Assembly (NCBI GenBank): GCA_945877575.1
Contig: CAMDUE010000004.1
Location: forward strand, 144,547 to 208,546
Direction: 5' to 3'
Source: Chitinophaga pinensis
GTDB taxonomy: Bacteria; Bacteroidota; Bacteroidia; NS11-12g; UBA955
Length of the DNA: 64,000 nucleotides
Shown: piece by piece, positions 1 to 5,697 of the stretch
Numbering within the stretch: the stretch's first letter is position 1
How the letters are laid out: each line of letters opens with the position of its first letter
Made by a program: the position numbers and the translations under genes
The notes under the pieces: generated by a model
What the model saw: the letters and a program-made list of their open reading frames with translations, nothing else
Database searches by the model: none
Told to the model about the DNA's origin: nothing

Positions 1-517
1 TCAACCAATATGTAACTTTTGGATTAGGGTTGAATTTCATCAAGATTGCATGCCAACCTGGTGGCGCAATCAATAATTCATTTGGCAGTTCGCTCATTCT
101 GACTATCACATCGTAATCAGGATAATACAATAGAGTGCCAAAACAAATTATTCTAAAAATTGCGAGTGAATGTGGGCTTACAGACTCACTCATGAAATTG
201 TTCCACCTAGCAGCTAGAGATGTCCAACAAATCCACATCAGTGTTGAAGTTAGAAAGATCATAATACCAAATCTTAATAGAGTAGATTCTATCAAACTGG
301 AGTAATACGATACATTTCTAATCTCCGGGTCGAGGCTTTGATGATAACTTAATAGATGAGTGATGTATTGGGGCCCATGACCCTTCAGTAAACTTATTAG
401 TAAAGCTTCTCCCCAAATTTGCCAAATTGAAACTAACAAGAAAGTGCCGAGGAATATGCAACATGTCAAATTAAACAACCATTTAGGTTTAGAATTTGAT
501 TGGATTTTAATATGCAT
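1..517 (-). CDS. HTTM-like multi-pass membrane protein, N-terminal part (cut by window edge)
   Basis: Reading leftward from an ATG at 517 there is an uninterrupted frame to the window edge, about 172 codons with no stop. The first transmembrane segment lies near residues 14-33 and another near 87-104. After it comes a stretch with SPHSLAIFRIICFGTLLYY and then a loop with LPNELLIAPPGW. This arrangement, a hydrophobic 'LAIFRI' helix followed by a proline-rich loop, resembles the start of the HTTM domain found in vitamin K-dependent gamma-carboxylase-like membrane proteins. The carboxylase-type residues would lie beyond the edge, so enzyme activity cannot be judged. It lies 50 bp downstream of the XRE regulator on the same strand. 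The family call is from memory of the motif pattern; a generic membrane protein is the alternative. Confidence 0.5.
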   Translation of the reverse strand, partial: MHIKIQSNSKPKWLFNLTCCIFLGTFLLVSIWQIWGEALLISLLKGHGPQYITHLLSYHQSLDPEIRNVSYYSSLIESTLLRFGIMIFLTSTLMWICWTSLAARWNNFMSESVSPHSLAIFRIICFGTLLYYPDYDVIVRMSELPNELLIAPPGWHAILMKFNPNPKVTYWL

Positions 518-567
518 ATTTAGTCTTTAAATGCTATTTAGAAAAAGGGCCAAGTGTTATTTACTGA

Positions 568-951
568 TTATCCAGATTGCTTCTGATTGAGCATTGATTT
601 TAGCATCTGAATTTCGGATTTTAGTTGTTCAATATATCGTTCGTATAGTTGTCTTTCGTTTTCCGGAATACCCTGAACGTGAATGATTGTAGCTGCTTGT
701 CCGCCTTGCTGTTGGAAGTTTTGTTGGATGTAATGTTCTGTTTCACCAATTAAACTTGTGACGGGAACGGATAATACTTCCGAAATTTGTTTCAAACGTT
801 TGATGGATGAGTTTTCGGGATTTTTCTCAATATTCGAATAGGCCTGTTGCGTAATCTCTAGCTTAGCTGCCACAAACTCTTGAGAGAATCCGTTACTTTC
901 TCTGATAAGTCTAATGGCAGATGGGCGCTCGTATTTTTCGTTTGACTCCAT
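568..951 (-). CDS. XRE-family helix-turn-helix transcriptional regulator
   Basis: A 127-residue protein with a Cro/C1-type HTH at about residues 11-65: IRLIRESNGFSQEFVAAKL is followed by the recognition-helix region ITQQAYSNIEKN and then SSIKRLKQISEVLSVPV. A Gln/Gly-rich linker (QQNFQQQGGQ) leads into a C-terminal predicted coiled coil, ENERQLYERYIEQLKSEIQM, which probably mediates dimerisation. The start at 951 faces a 100-bp intergenic region packed with inverted repeats, consistent with autoregulation and with control of the divergent small gene at 1054. The family is clear; the regulated genes are inferred from position only. Confidence 0.85.
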   Translation of the reverse strand: MESNEKYERPSAIRLIRESNGFSQEFVAAKLEITQQAYSNIEKNPENSSIKRLKQISEVLSVPVTSLIGETEHYIQQNFQQQGGQAATIIHVQGIPENERQLYERYIEQLKSEIQMLKSMLNQKQSG

Positions 952-973
952 AATTGTATAAAGTTAATGCAAT

Positions 974-1019
974 ATACACAACAATGTGTATGTTACAATT
1001 AATTATTGTATGATACAAT
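974..1019. promoter_or_regulatory. Paired palindromes, probable XRE operator
   Basis: Two inverted repeats lie between the divergent regulator and the small membrane-protein gene. Positions 974-991 read ATACACA-acaa-TGTGTAT; positions 1005-1019 read ATTGTA-tga-TACAAT. Additional half sites of the TTGTA/TACAA type occur at 953-960 and 993-1000. Spaced palindromes of this size next to an XRE gene are typical operator sites. That this regulator binds them is inference. Confidence 0.5.
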
Positions 1020-1053
1020 TACATGCCATGCTTTCTTGCGGGCTAATTTTTTT

Positions 1054-1161
1054 ATGCTTGACGTTATATTGTTTGTTGTTTTGCTTCTGTGTTTATTGGC
1101 CATAACATTTTACGTTGCTTTTGCCCTTGATAAGCCATCAAATAATGGTGAAAAGGATTAA
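1054..1161 (+). CDS. 35-residue single-pass membrane microprotein
   Basis: An ATG at 1054 opens a 35-codon frame ending in TAA at 1159-1161. The product begins MLDVILFVVLLLCLLAITFY, one clean hydrophobic helix of about 20 residues, and ends with a short polar charged tail containing KPSNNGEKD. It is transcribed divergently from the XRE regulator, with the palindromic sites between them, and converges on the ATPase gene ending at 1184. Length and topology fit small membrane proteins that act as regulators or toxin-like peptides, but I recognise no family. The N-in/C-out topology and expression are unproven. The alternative is a chance frame, though the tidy helix plus charged tail argues against that. 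Confidence 0.45.
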   Translation: MLDVILFVVLLLCLLAITFYVAFALDKPSNNGEKD

Positions 1162-1183
1162 AGACTCTCGCTTAACAGATGGT

Positions 1184-2533
1184 TTACGTATGCAGTTGAC
1201 TGTAAAAGTACTCTAAATACTGTGGCAATTGGGTACCTAAGTAATAAGGTAAATTCATTAGGGAATACGCTTTGCCTTGGGGAGTTGTGGTGTGTTCGAT
1301 GTTGAAGTGACCTGCATAGAATCTTACAGCCATGGTGTGCTCAGATCTGTTGATGAATTCATGAAGGGACCTTAGTGTACCGGTTTTCCCTGATTTAATT
1401 TCTATGGGAATTAGTAGATTTCTAAATGGGTAAACTAAATCTACTTCTGCATTGCTGTCTTTTGATTCTTTGACCCAAAAATGAGGCATTACCGCATATT
1501 CACTCTGGGTTAAGACTTCTTGATAGATTAAATGTTGTATGATTTTCCCCCTTTGGAAATCGCTCATGTCTTTCAGTCCAATCATCTCGCCTTGAATATT
1601 GAGTATGTGATTGAGTAATCCGGTATCTAAGAATTGCAATCTTGGACTTTTCTTCAAATCAGGCAATACGGGTAGATTTATATTTGTAGTGGGATAAACA
1701 AGTCGTATGATTTTTGCTAAATCTAGTGCATGTAATGCTTCTGAAACTTCTCTTGATCGGTAACTACTTCCGCCGAAATTGGCGAATTTTATCCGATCTA
1801 GTTCATAGGGAGATTTATCAATAACGTAACGGGTAACATTCTTGATGGTGGTATTTCTGCCATAGCGTTCTACGTCGTCTTTATAGGTTTGCCAAATACT
1901 TAAATAATATTCTTTTAAATGGGCAACAGATCGGTTCGTTTTGTAATCTGCAACTACTTCGGGCATACCACCAATAATGGCGTACTGATGGAAGATTTCT
2001 AATAAAGAGTCATGAAAGTGGGGTTGAATAGGAATTTCTTTTAATTTCTCTTCTGCCATTTTATTTCCTGTTCCAAGTAAAAACTCTCCAAAGTTTAGGG
2101 GATATAAATTTAGATACTCAACCCTTCCTACGGGAAAACTAGGCACTTCATTTAATGCAAATTCAAGTAACGACCCGGCCGCGATTACATGTAAATCCTG
2201 TCTTTCTTCGTAGAAATATCTAAGTAATTGAATGGCTTTAGGGTTTTCTTGAATTTCATCGATGAACAATAGGGTAGAATTTGCCACGTAATTTTTGCTC
2301 AGCATTAAAAGGGTAGCGTCTAGAATTTTGTTTACGTCGTCTAATAAGAAAAGTTTGTGATGACTTTCTTTTTCCAGATTCAATTCTAAAAAACACTCGA
2401 ATTCCTGACTTAACTGCCTTACCAAAGTTGTTTTGCCAACCTGCCTAGCTCCTCTGAGAATGACGGGTTTGTGCTTGGGACTTTGCTTCCAGTGTAGAAG
2501 GCGTAGGTAAGCGATTCGAGTTAAATGATGCAT
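1184..2533 (-). CDS. AAA-type ATPase with C-terminal DUF4143 domain
   Basis: This 449-residue protein has a Walker A motif GARQVGKTT at residues 28-36 and a Walker B motif LLFIDEIQE near residues 88-96, followed by a sensor-like AAGSLLEFAL. The C-terminal half is the DUF4143 region, with a nuclease-like core VDLVYPFRNLLIPIEIKSG where a D...E-x-K pattern can be seen. Proteins of this architecture are widespread and often repeated in Bacteroidota genomes; their role is unsettled, with links to mobile elements and stress suggested. It lies downstream of a second, divergent-in-sequence member of the same superfamily (2754-3968). The start at 2533 gives a normal N-terminus (MHHLTRIAYLRLL). Specific function unknown. 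Confidence 0.85.
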   Translation of the reverse strand: MHHLTRIAYLRLLHWKQSPKHKPVILRGARQVGKTTLVRQLSQEFECFLELNLEKESHHKLFLLDDVNKILDATLLMLSKNYVANSTLLFIDEIQENPKAIQLLRYFYEERQDLHVIAAGSLLEFALNEVPSFPVGRVEYLNLYPLNFGEFLLGTGNKMAEEKLKEIPIQPHFHDSLLEIFHQYAIIGGMPEVVADYKTNRSVAHLKEYYLSIWQTYKDDVERYGRNTTIKNVTRYVIDKSPYELDRIKFANFGGSSYRSREVSEALHALDLAKIIRLVYPTTNINLPVLPDLKKSPRLQFLDTGLLNHILNIQGEMIGLKDMSDFQRGKIIQHLIYQEVLTQSEYAVMPHFWVKESKDSNAEVDLVYPFRNLLIPIEIKSGKTGTLRSLHEFINRSEHTMAVRFYAGHFNIEHTTTPQGKAYSLMNLPYYLGTQLPQYLEYFYSQLHT

Positions 2534-2574
2534 ATTGAAACAATATCAATGTTTTATACAAATATATTAATATA

Positions 2575-2673
2575 ATTTGTAACAAAGCGAACCCAAATTT
2601 GGCAATTATTCGTAACAAAGCGAATCCAATTTTGGCAATAATTTGTAATAAAGCGAATGCAATCCTAGTTAAA
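2575..2673. repeat. Three tandem 33-bp repeats between the two ATPase genes
   Basis: Copies start at 2575, 2608 and 2641, exactly 33 bp apart, sharing the core GTAACAAAGCGAA-CCAA-TTTGGCAAT; the third copy is more diverged at its end. They occupy the gap between the stop of the ATPase gene at 2754 and the start of the one at 2533. Because 33 is a multiple of three, the minus-strand frame through them reads as an 11-residue repeat of the FALLQIIAKIG type. No unique spacers separate the copies, so this is not a CRISPR array. Confidence 0.85.
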
Positions 2674-2753
2674 AAGTGGTAACTCTTCCCCAAATTGTTC
2701 ATGTTTTATGATGGTTTAACTTTAAATAAGTCAACTTAAAATGGCAAATTGGA

Positions 2754-3968
2754 TTAGTAGCTCTCGCTTAAGAGAAATTCGGGGACGGTTAAATGCTGAA
2801 TGCCTTCAATTGATTCTTGCCAGCGTTCATCTAGGGTGACAACGTATTTCGGGTATTGGTCGTTGATGGATAATAGATTTCCGAATTCTCGATTTACGGT
2901 TTCTTCGTTTTCTAATTTATAGGCCACTTGGACATAAATTTTTGCTCCGCGTTTTTCGGCAACAAAATCAATTTCAGAGCTACCCAATTTTCCTACAAAA
3001 ACAGCATAACCTCTCCTTTTGAGTTCTAAAAAAACGATATTTTCTAAAATGCCTGAAATCATACGATCTCTATTTCCAAGGGTTGCATAAATTATGGATA
3101 CATCACTGACATAAAATTTTTCTTGAGTTTTAAGGATTTCTTTACCCTTCAGATCGTATCTGGGGACGCGATACAGAATGAAAGATCCTTCTAAGGCATG
3201 CAAATAGTTATAGATGGTATTGATGTCTAATTTTCGATTTTGACTTTTGAAGTAATCGGCGATATTTTTTCCCGAAAAGGTATTTCCAACATTATCGAAA
3301 ACATATTTTATCACTCTATCGAGTAATTCAATTTCTCTAATTTTGAAACGTTGAATGGTGTCTCTTAGAATTACAGATGAATAGATATCATAGACCACTT
3401 TATAGGTAGATTCTTCCGAATAATCAACCGTGTGAATAATAGGGAAACCGCCCATTCTAAGATAGTTTTCAAATGTGTTATTTATCTGTGTAGAATTGGT
3501 GAAATAGTGTTGTCTAAAATCCCTGAATTCTTTGTACGACAAGGTATATATGGGGAATTCTACGTATCGTCCGGCGAGGTAAGTGGCCAATTCAGACGAA
3601 AGTAAATGTGAATTTGATCCAGTCAGATAGATGTCCACGTTGAAGTCCACCAGAAAGGAGTTTATGGCTTTTTCCCAATTTTGGACTTCCTGGATTTCAT
3701 CCAATAGCAGGTAAAATTTTTGTTCTTGGTTGATTTTATTGCGGATATATTCATATAGTTTGGAAGCTTCGGATATATTATCAAGTGCCAAACTATCGAA
3801 GTTAAGAGCAATAATTTGCTCAGATTTTATATTTAATTCTAGAAGTTCATTCTTGATTAGTTTCAAGACGGTTGATTTCCCTGAGCGTCTAATACCGGTT
3901 ATGATTTTAATTTGGGATCTACCAATGAACGGTTTGATTGCATCAATATAACTGGGGCGTAAAATCAT
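2754..3968 (-). CDS. AAA-type ATPase with C-terminal DUF4143 domain, second copy
   Basis: A 404-residue protein with Walker A GIRRSGKST at residues 25-33, Walker B LLLDEIQEV, and the sensor segment TGSNSHLLSSE followed by AGRYVEFPIYTLSYKEF, all typical of the DUF4143 ATPase group. Toward the C-terminus SSEIDFVAEKRGAKIYVQVAY is the nuclease-like core, with D...Q replacing the usual E-x-K. It differs in length and sequence from the neighbour at 1184-2533, so this is not a recent duplication. It is the upstream gene of the pair. Imperfect direct repeats around 3971-4035 precede its start codon and may be regulatory. Function not established. Confidence 0.85.
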   Translation of the reverse strand: MILRPSYIDAIKPFIGRSQIKIITGIRRSGKSTVLKLIKNELLELNIKSEQIIALNFDSLALDNISEASKLYEYIRNKINQEQKFYLLLDEIQEVQNWEKAINSFLVDFNVDIYLTGSNSHLLSSELATYLAGRYVEFPIYTLSYKEFRDFRQHYFTNSTQINNTFENYLRMGGFPIIHTVDYSEESTYKVVYDIYSSVILRDTIQRFKIREIELLDRVIKYVFDNVGNTFSGKNIADYFKSQNRKLDINTIYNYLHALEGSFILYRVPRYDLKGKEILKTQEKFYVSDVSIIYATLGNRDRMISGILENIVFLELKRRGYAVFVGKLGSSEIDFVAEKRGAKIYVQVAYKLENEETVNREFGNLLSINDQYPKYVVTLDERWQESIEGIQHLTVPEFLLSESY

Positions 3969-4026
3969 TTTTTTATGGATATACCCACAAAAATACGATT
4001 TATTTTAAAGTTTTTATGGTTATGAG

Positions 4027-4042
4027 CACAAAAACTTTTGTG
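4027..4042. repeat. Short palindrome CACAAAA-ac-TTTTGTG
   Basis: A perfect 7-bp inverted repeat with a 2-bp centre lies upstream of the ATPase gene at 3968. It is part of an imperfect direct repeat (19 of 24 positions) at 3971-3994 and 4012-4035 that shares TTTTATGG and CACAAAAA. It may be an operator; no binding protein can be named. Confidence 0.35.
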
Positions 4043-4108
4043 TTGTTGATTTAAAGTTAGTGGCGAATGTCTAGTTTAGGTACAGAACAAATAAATGGCA
4101 TTCTATAA

Positions 4109-4528
4109 TCATTTATTAAATTCTTGGATACCTAATCGCTTATAGTTTTCAATTTCATCTTCTCGTGCAACAACTAATGCTATAAGACCACCACCTATTC
4201 CTACATCCAACCACCCCAGAGGGTTACCTGATACGGCTACTAACAATCCCGCACCAACTTCATAACCGCCTAAAATACTCCAAACATAATTCCAACTGCG
4301 CATACGCTTAGCTTTTTTGAAAAAACTGTATGCTTGGGTTTTATTATTTGTTAAAGCAATGTCTTTAGCTAGACCCAATTTCAATTCCATGCCTTGATAG
4401 AAGATATCATCCCCAACGAGCATCATCTTTTTCATTGAAGAGTCCAAAGCTTCAGATTGCTGTGCATGGGAATAACCAGCAAACGAGCAAAAAAGAATCA
4501 AAATAAAAAATCGTTTCTTGATATTCAT
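4109..4528 (-). CDS. Exported hypothetical protein with a small hydrophobic region
   Basis: I place the start at 4528 (MNIKKRFFILILFCSFAGYS), giving about 139 residues; an upstream ATG at 4555 would put extra residues before a standard signal peptide. Cleavage is likely after SHAQ. The mature part has KLGLAKDIALTNNKTQAYSF, a basic patch with KKAKRMRSWNY, then glycine-rich hydrophobic segments (GGYEVGAGLLVAVSG and LDVGIGGGLIALVVA) that could insert in a membrane. No family recognised. It stands alone between the ATPases and the decayed kinase gene. Confidence 0.55.
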   Translation of the reverse strand: MNIKKRFFILILFCSFAGYSHAQQSEALDSSMKKMMLVGDDIFYQGMELKLGLAKDIALTNNKTQAYSFFKKAKRMRSWNYVWSILGGYEVGAGLLVAVSGNPLGWLDVGIGGGLIALVVAREDEIENYKRLGIQEFNK

Positions 4529-4677
4529 AGTATAAAATAGTACCATATAGTTCAATTTGAAATAATCTCAATATTAATTATAGTTTCTTAAAAAAACCAA
4601 TATGTAAAATACACCACAATAGTCAGATCATGATTTAAGCGAATTTAAGTTGCTAAATTTCAATTTGTAACGAATTC

Positions 4678-4701
4678 TTTTTGTGGTATTACACACAAAA
4701 A
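4678..4701. repeat. Inverted repeat TTTTTGTG-n8-CACAAAAA
   Basis: Perfect 8-bp arms at 4678-4685 and 4694-4701 with an 8-bp loop, upstream of the small gene/kinase pseudogene block. The arms are related to the palindrome at 4027-4042 but in the opposite arrangement. Possible operator or weak hairpin; role unknown. Confidence 0.35.
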
Positions 4702-4742
4702 ACTGTTCATAGTTTTAATATTATTTACTTATTCTTGTGAAA

Positions 4743-4910
4743 ATGTATAATCATCTAAAAATGAATTACGCCATATCATTTCAAGAGAGAGCGAAGTTAG
4801 CCTTGGATCTATTATCCAAACAATCGCCGGTAACCTTAACGATGGCTCGCAATCAAGCTTTGAAATTGAAAAATCTAAGCAAAGTAGAGAAGAAGAAAAA
4901 GAGAGGTTAA
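4743..4910 (+). CDS. Possible 55-residue basic protein overlapping the kinase pseudogene
   Basis: ATG at 4743 opens 55 codons ending TAA at 4908-4910; a second ATG at 4761 would give 49 residues. The product includes MNYAISFQERAKLALDLLSK and ends in a lysine-rich tail. It has plausible helical composition, but it lies entirely inside the different frame (4751 onward) that leads into the kinase-like sequence. The lysine run arises from the same A/G-rich stretch that encodes REEEKER in the kinase frame. Only one frame is likely to be real, or this could be a genuine small upstream gene overlapping the kinase. Confidence 0.3.
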   Translation: MYNHLKMNYAISFQERAKLALDLLSKQSPVTLTMARNQALKLKNLSKVEKKKKRG

Positions 4911-5377
4911 TAAACTTCATTACACAAAATCATTTTTGGATTACCGGCCTAGATTTTTCGCAATATGTGAGTGAGGGAGCTGAACAACGAGTTTATCTCA
5001 AGGGTTCAGAACATGTGCTTAAATTAAACGATTCTATTTATTACAGTAGTTGGATAGATTATTTACATAATCTTCTTTTACATAATTTCTTTTTTCCTGA
5101 TACTGCCTATGAACTCTTGGGTTTTACAGAAGAAAATCAAATGCTGTATGCAGTTGTAAAACAACCTTTTGTTTCAATTACCCAAGAAACTGACCTGAGC
5201 AAAGTAATAGAATTTCTGGAGGCGAATGGATTTATCAATAATTGAAATAATGACTATGTCAATTATATCATTGGAGTAATTATTGAGGACTTACATGATG
5301 AGAATGTGCTTACGAAAATGGGTGTACATTATTTTATCGATACTGTTTTTTACTTTACCAAAGAATTTTGGACCTAG
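4751..5377 (+). pseudogene. Decayed polyvalent-protein kinase-like gene (no start codon, in-frame TGA)
   Basis: The frame runs from just after a TAA at 4748-4750 to a TAG at 5375-5377, broken once by TGA at 5243-5245. Across that stop the protein sense continues smoothly: EFLEANGFINN, then stop, then NNDYVNYIIGVIIEDLHDENVL. Recognisable blocks are SEGAEQRVYL and HVLKLNDSIYY (nucleotide-loop and lysine region), HNFFFPDTAYELLGFTEEN, YAVVKQPFV, the catalytic-loop-like DLHDENVL and the metal-site-like YFIDTVFYF. This is the pattern of the protein-kinase-like domain found in Bacteroidota phage and conjugative 'polyvalent' proteins. No ATG, GTG or TTG occurs in frame before the GTG at 4967. The missing start and the nonsense codon indicate decay, and it lies 68 bp from the tmRNA fragment. 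Confidence 0.7.
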
Positions 5378-5386
5378 AAGTGTTTT

Positions 5387-5422
5387 CAAAAACCCCGAAA
5401 ACACTTGACTTACGGGGTTTTG
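5387..5422 (-). terminator. Hairpin next to the tmRNA fragment, terminator-like
   Basis: Arms CAAAACCCCG-type (5388-5397) and CGGGGTTTTG (5413-5422) form a strong stem; read on the minus strand a run of five T follows. It lies 23 bp beyond the tmRNA 3'-end fragment, the same order as the intact tmRNA and its terminator at 9152-9174. It may be the original tmRNA terminator. Confidence 0.55.
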
Positions 5423-5444
5423 AAAGTGATAAGTTATTGATATC

Positions 5445-5462
5445 AGTGGAGTTGGGGGGAAT
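5445..5462 (-). repeat. 18-bp copy of the tmRNA 3' end (possible attachment site)
   Basis: Positions 5445-5462 are identical to 9189-9206, which cover the last 16 nucleotides of tmRNA (acceptor stem and start of the T arm) plus two flanking bases. Similarity continues weakly for a few bases. Short direct repeats of a tmRNA 3' end are the classic footprint of site-specific integration. No integrase gene is visible between the two copies. Confidence 0.6.
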
Positions 5463-5514
5463 TAAACTATAAGTTTAATGGTGTTTTAAGTAATTGATAT
5501 TCAATTACTTAAAA
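5461..5514. repeat. Two perfect AT-rich palindromes beside the tmRNA fragment
   Basis: Positions 5461-5479 read ATTAAACT-ata-AGTTTAAT. Positions 5484-5514 have perfect 14-bp arms, TTTTAAGTAATTGA and its complement, around a 3-bp TAT centre. Both could form hairpins or bind dimeric proteins. They lie immediately beside the tmRNA 3'-end copy and upstream of the large surface-protein gene. Confidence 0.75.
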
Positions 5515-5573
5515 AGTACACTCAGATGTATTTTTGACTTATTTGGTCTATATGTGTAAACATTTGGGCAACT

Positions 5574-5697
5574 GAAGTTTTACTTTTTGCGTCTTATCTT
5601 GCAATTAATTTTTAGCAGGATGATAAAAAACTTTTGAAGTTTTACTTTTTGCGTCTTATCTTACAATTAATTTTTAGCAGGATGATAAAAAACTTTT
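5574..5697. repeat. Tandem 62-bp duplication covering a leader and start codon
   Basis: Two copies, 5574-5635 and 5636-5697, differ at one base (G/A in TTGCAAT versus TTACAAT). Each contains an AT-rich promoter-like segment, AGCAGG as possible ribosome-binding sequence and ATGATAAAAAACTTTT. In the first copy the ATG is followed after five codons by TGA; in the second it opens the large gene at 5682. Confidence 0.95.

Noticed and set aside
2575..2673. Possible CRISPR array
   Set aside because: The 33-bp units are directly adjacent, with no unique spacers and no cas genes nearby.
2445..2702. Minus-strand 85-codon frame with repeated FALLQIIAKIG units
   Set aside because: It is generated by the 33-bp repeats and overlaps the N-terminus of the better-supported ATPase gene; kept as a repeat feature rather than a gene.
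4729..4920. Minus-strand 63-codon frame
   Set aside because: It is antisense to the kinase-like frame and the basic small frame, has no family features, and looks like a shadow.
5634..5681. TTG start 16 codons upstream for the large surface protein
   Set aside because: It lies in the duplicated leader and would place an extra hydrophobic stretch before a standard signal peptide; the ATG at 5682 is better.
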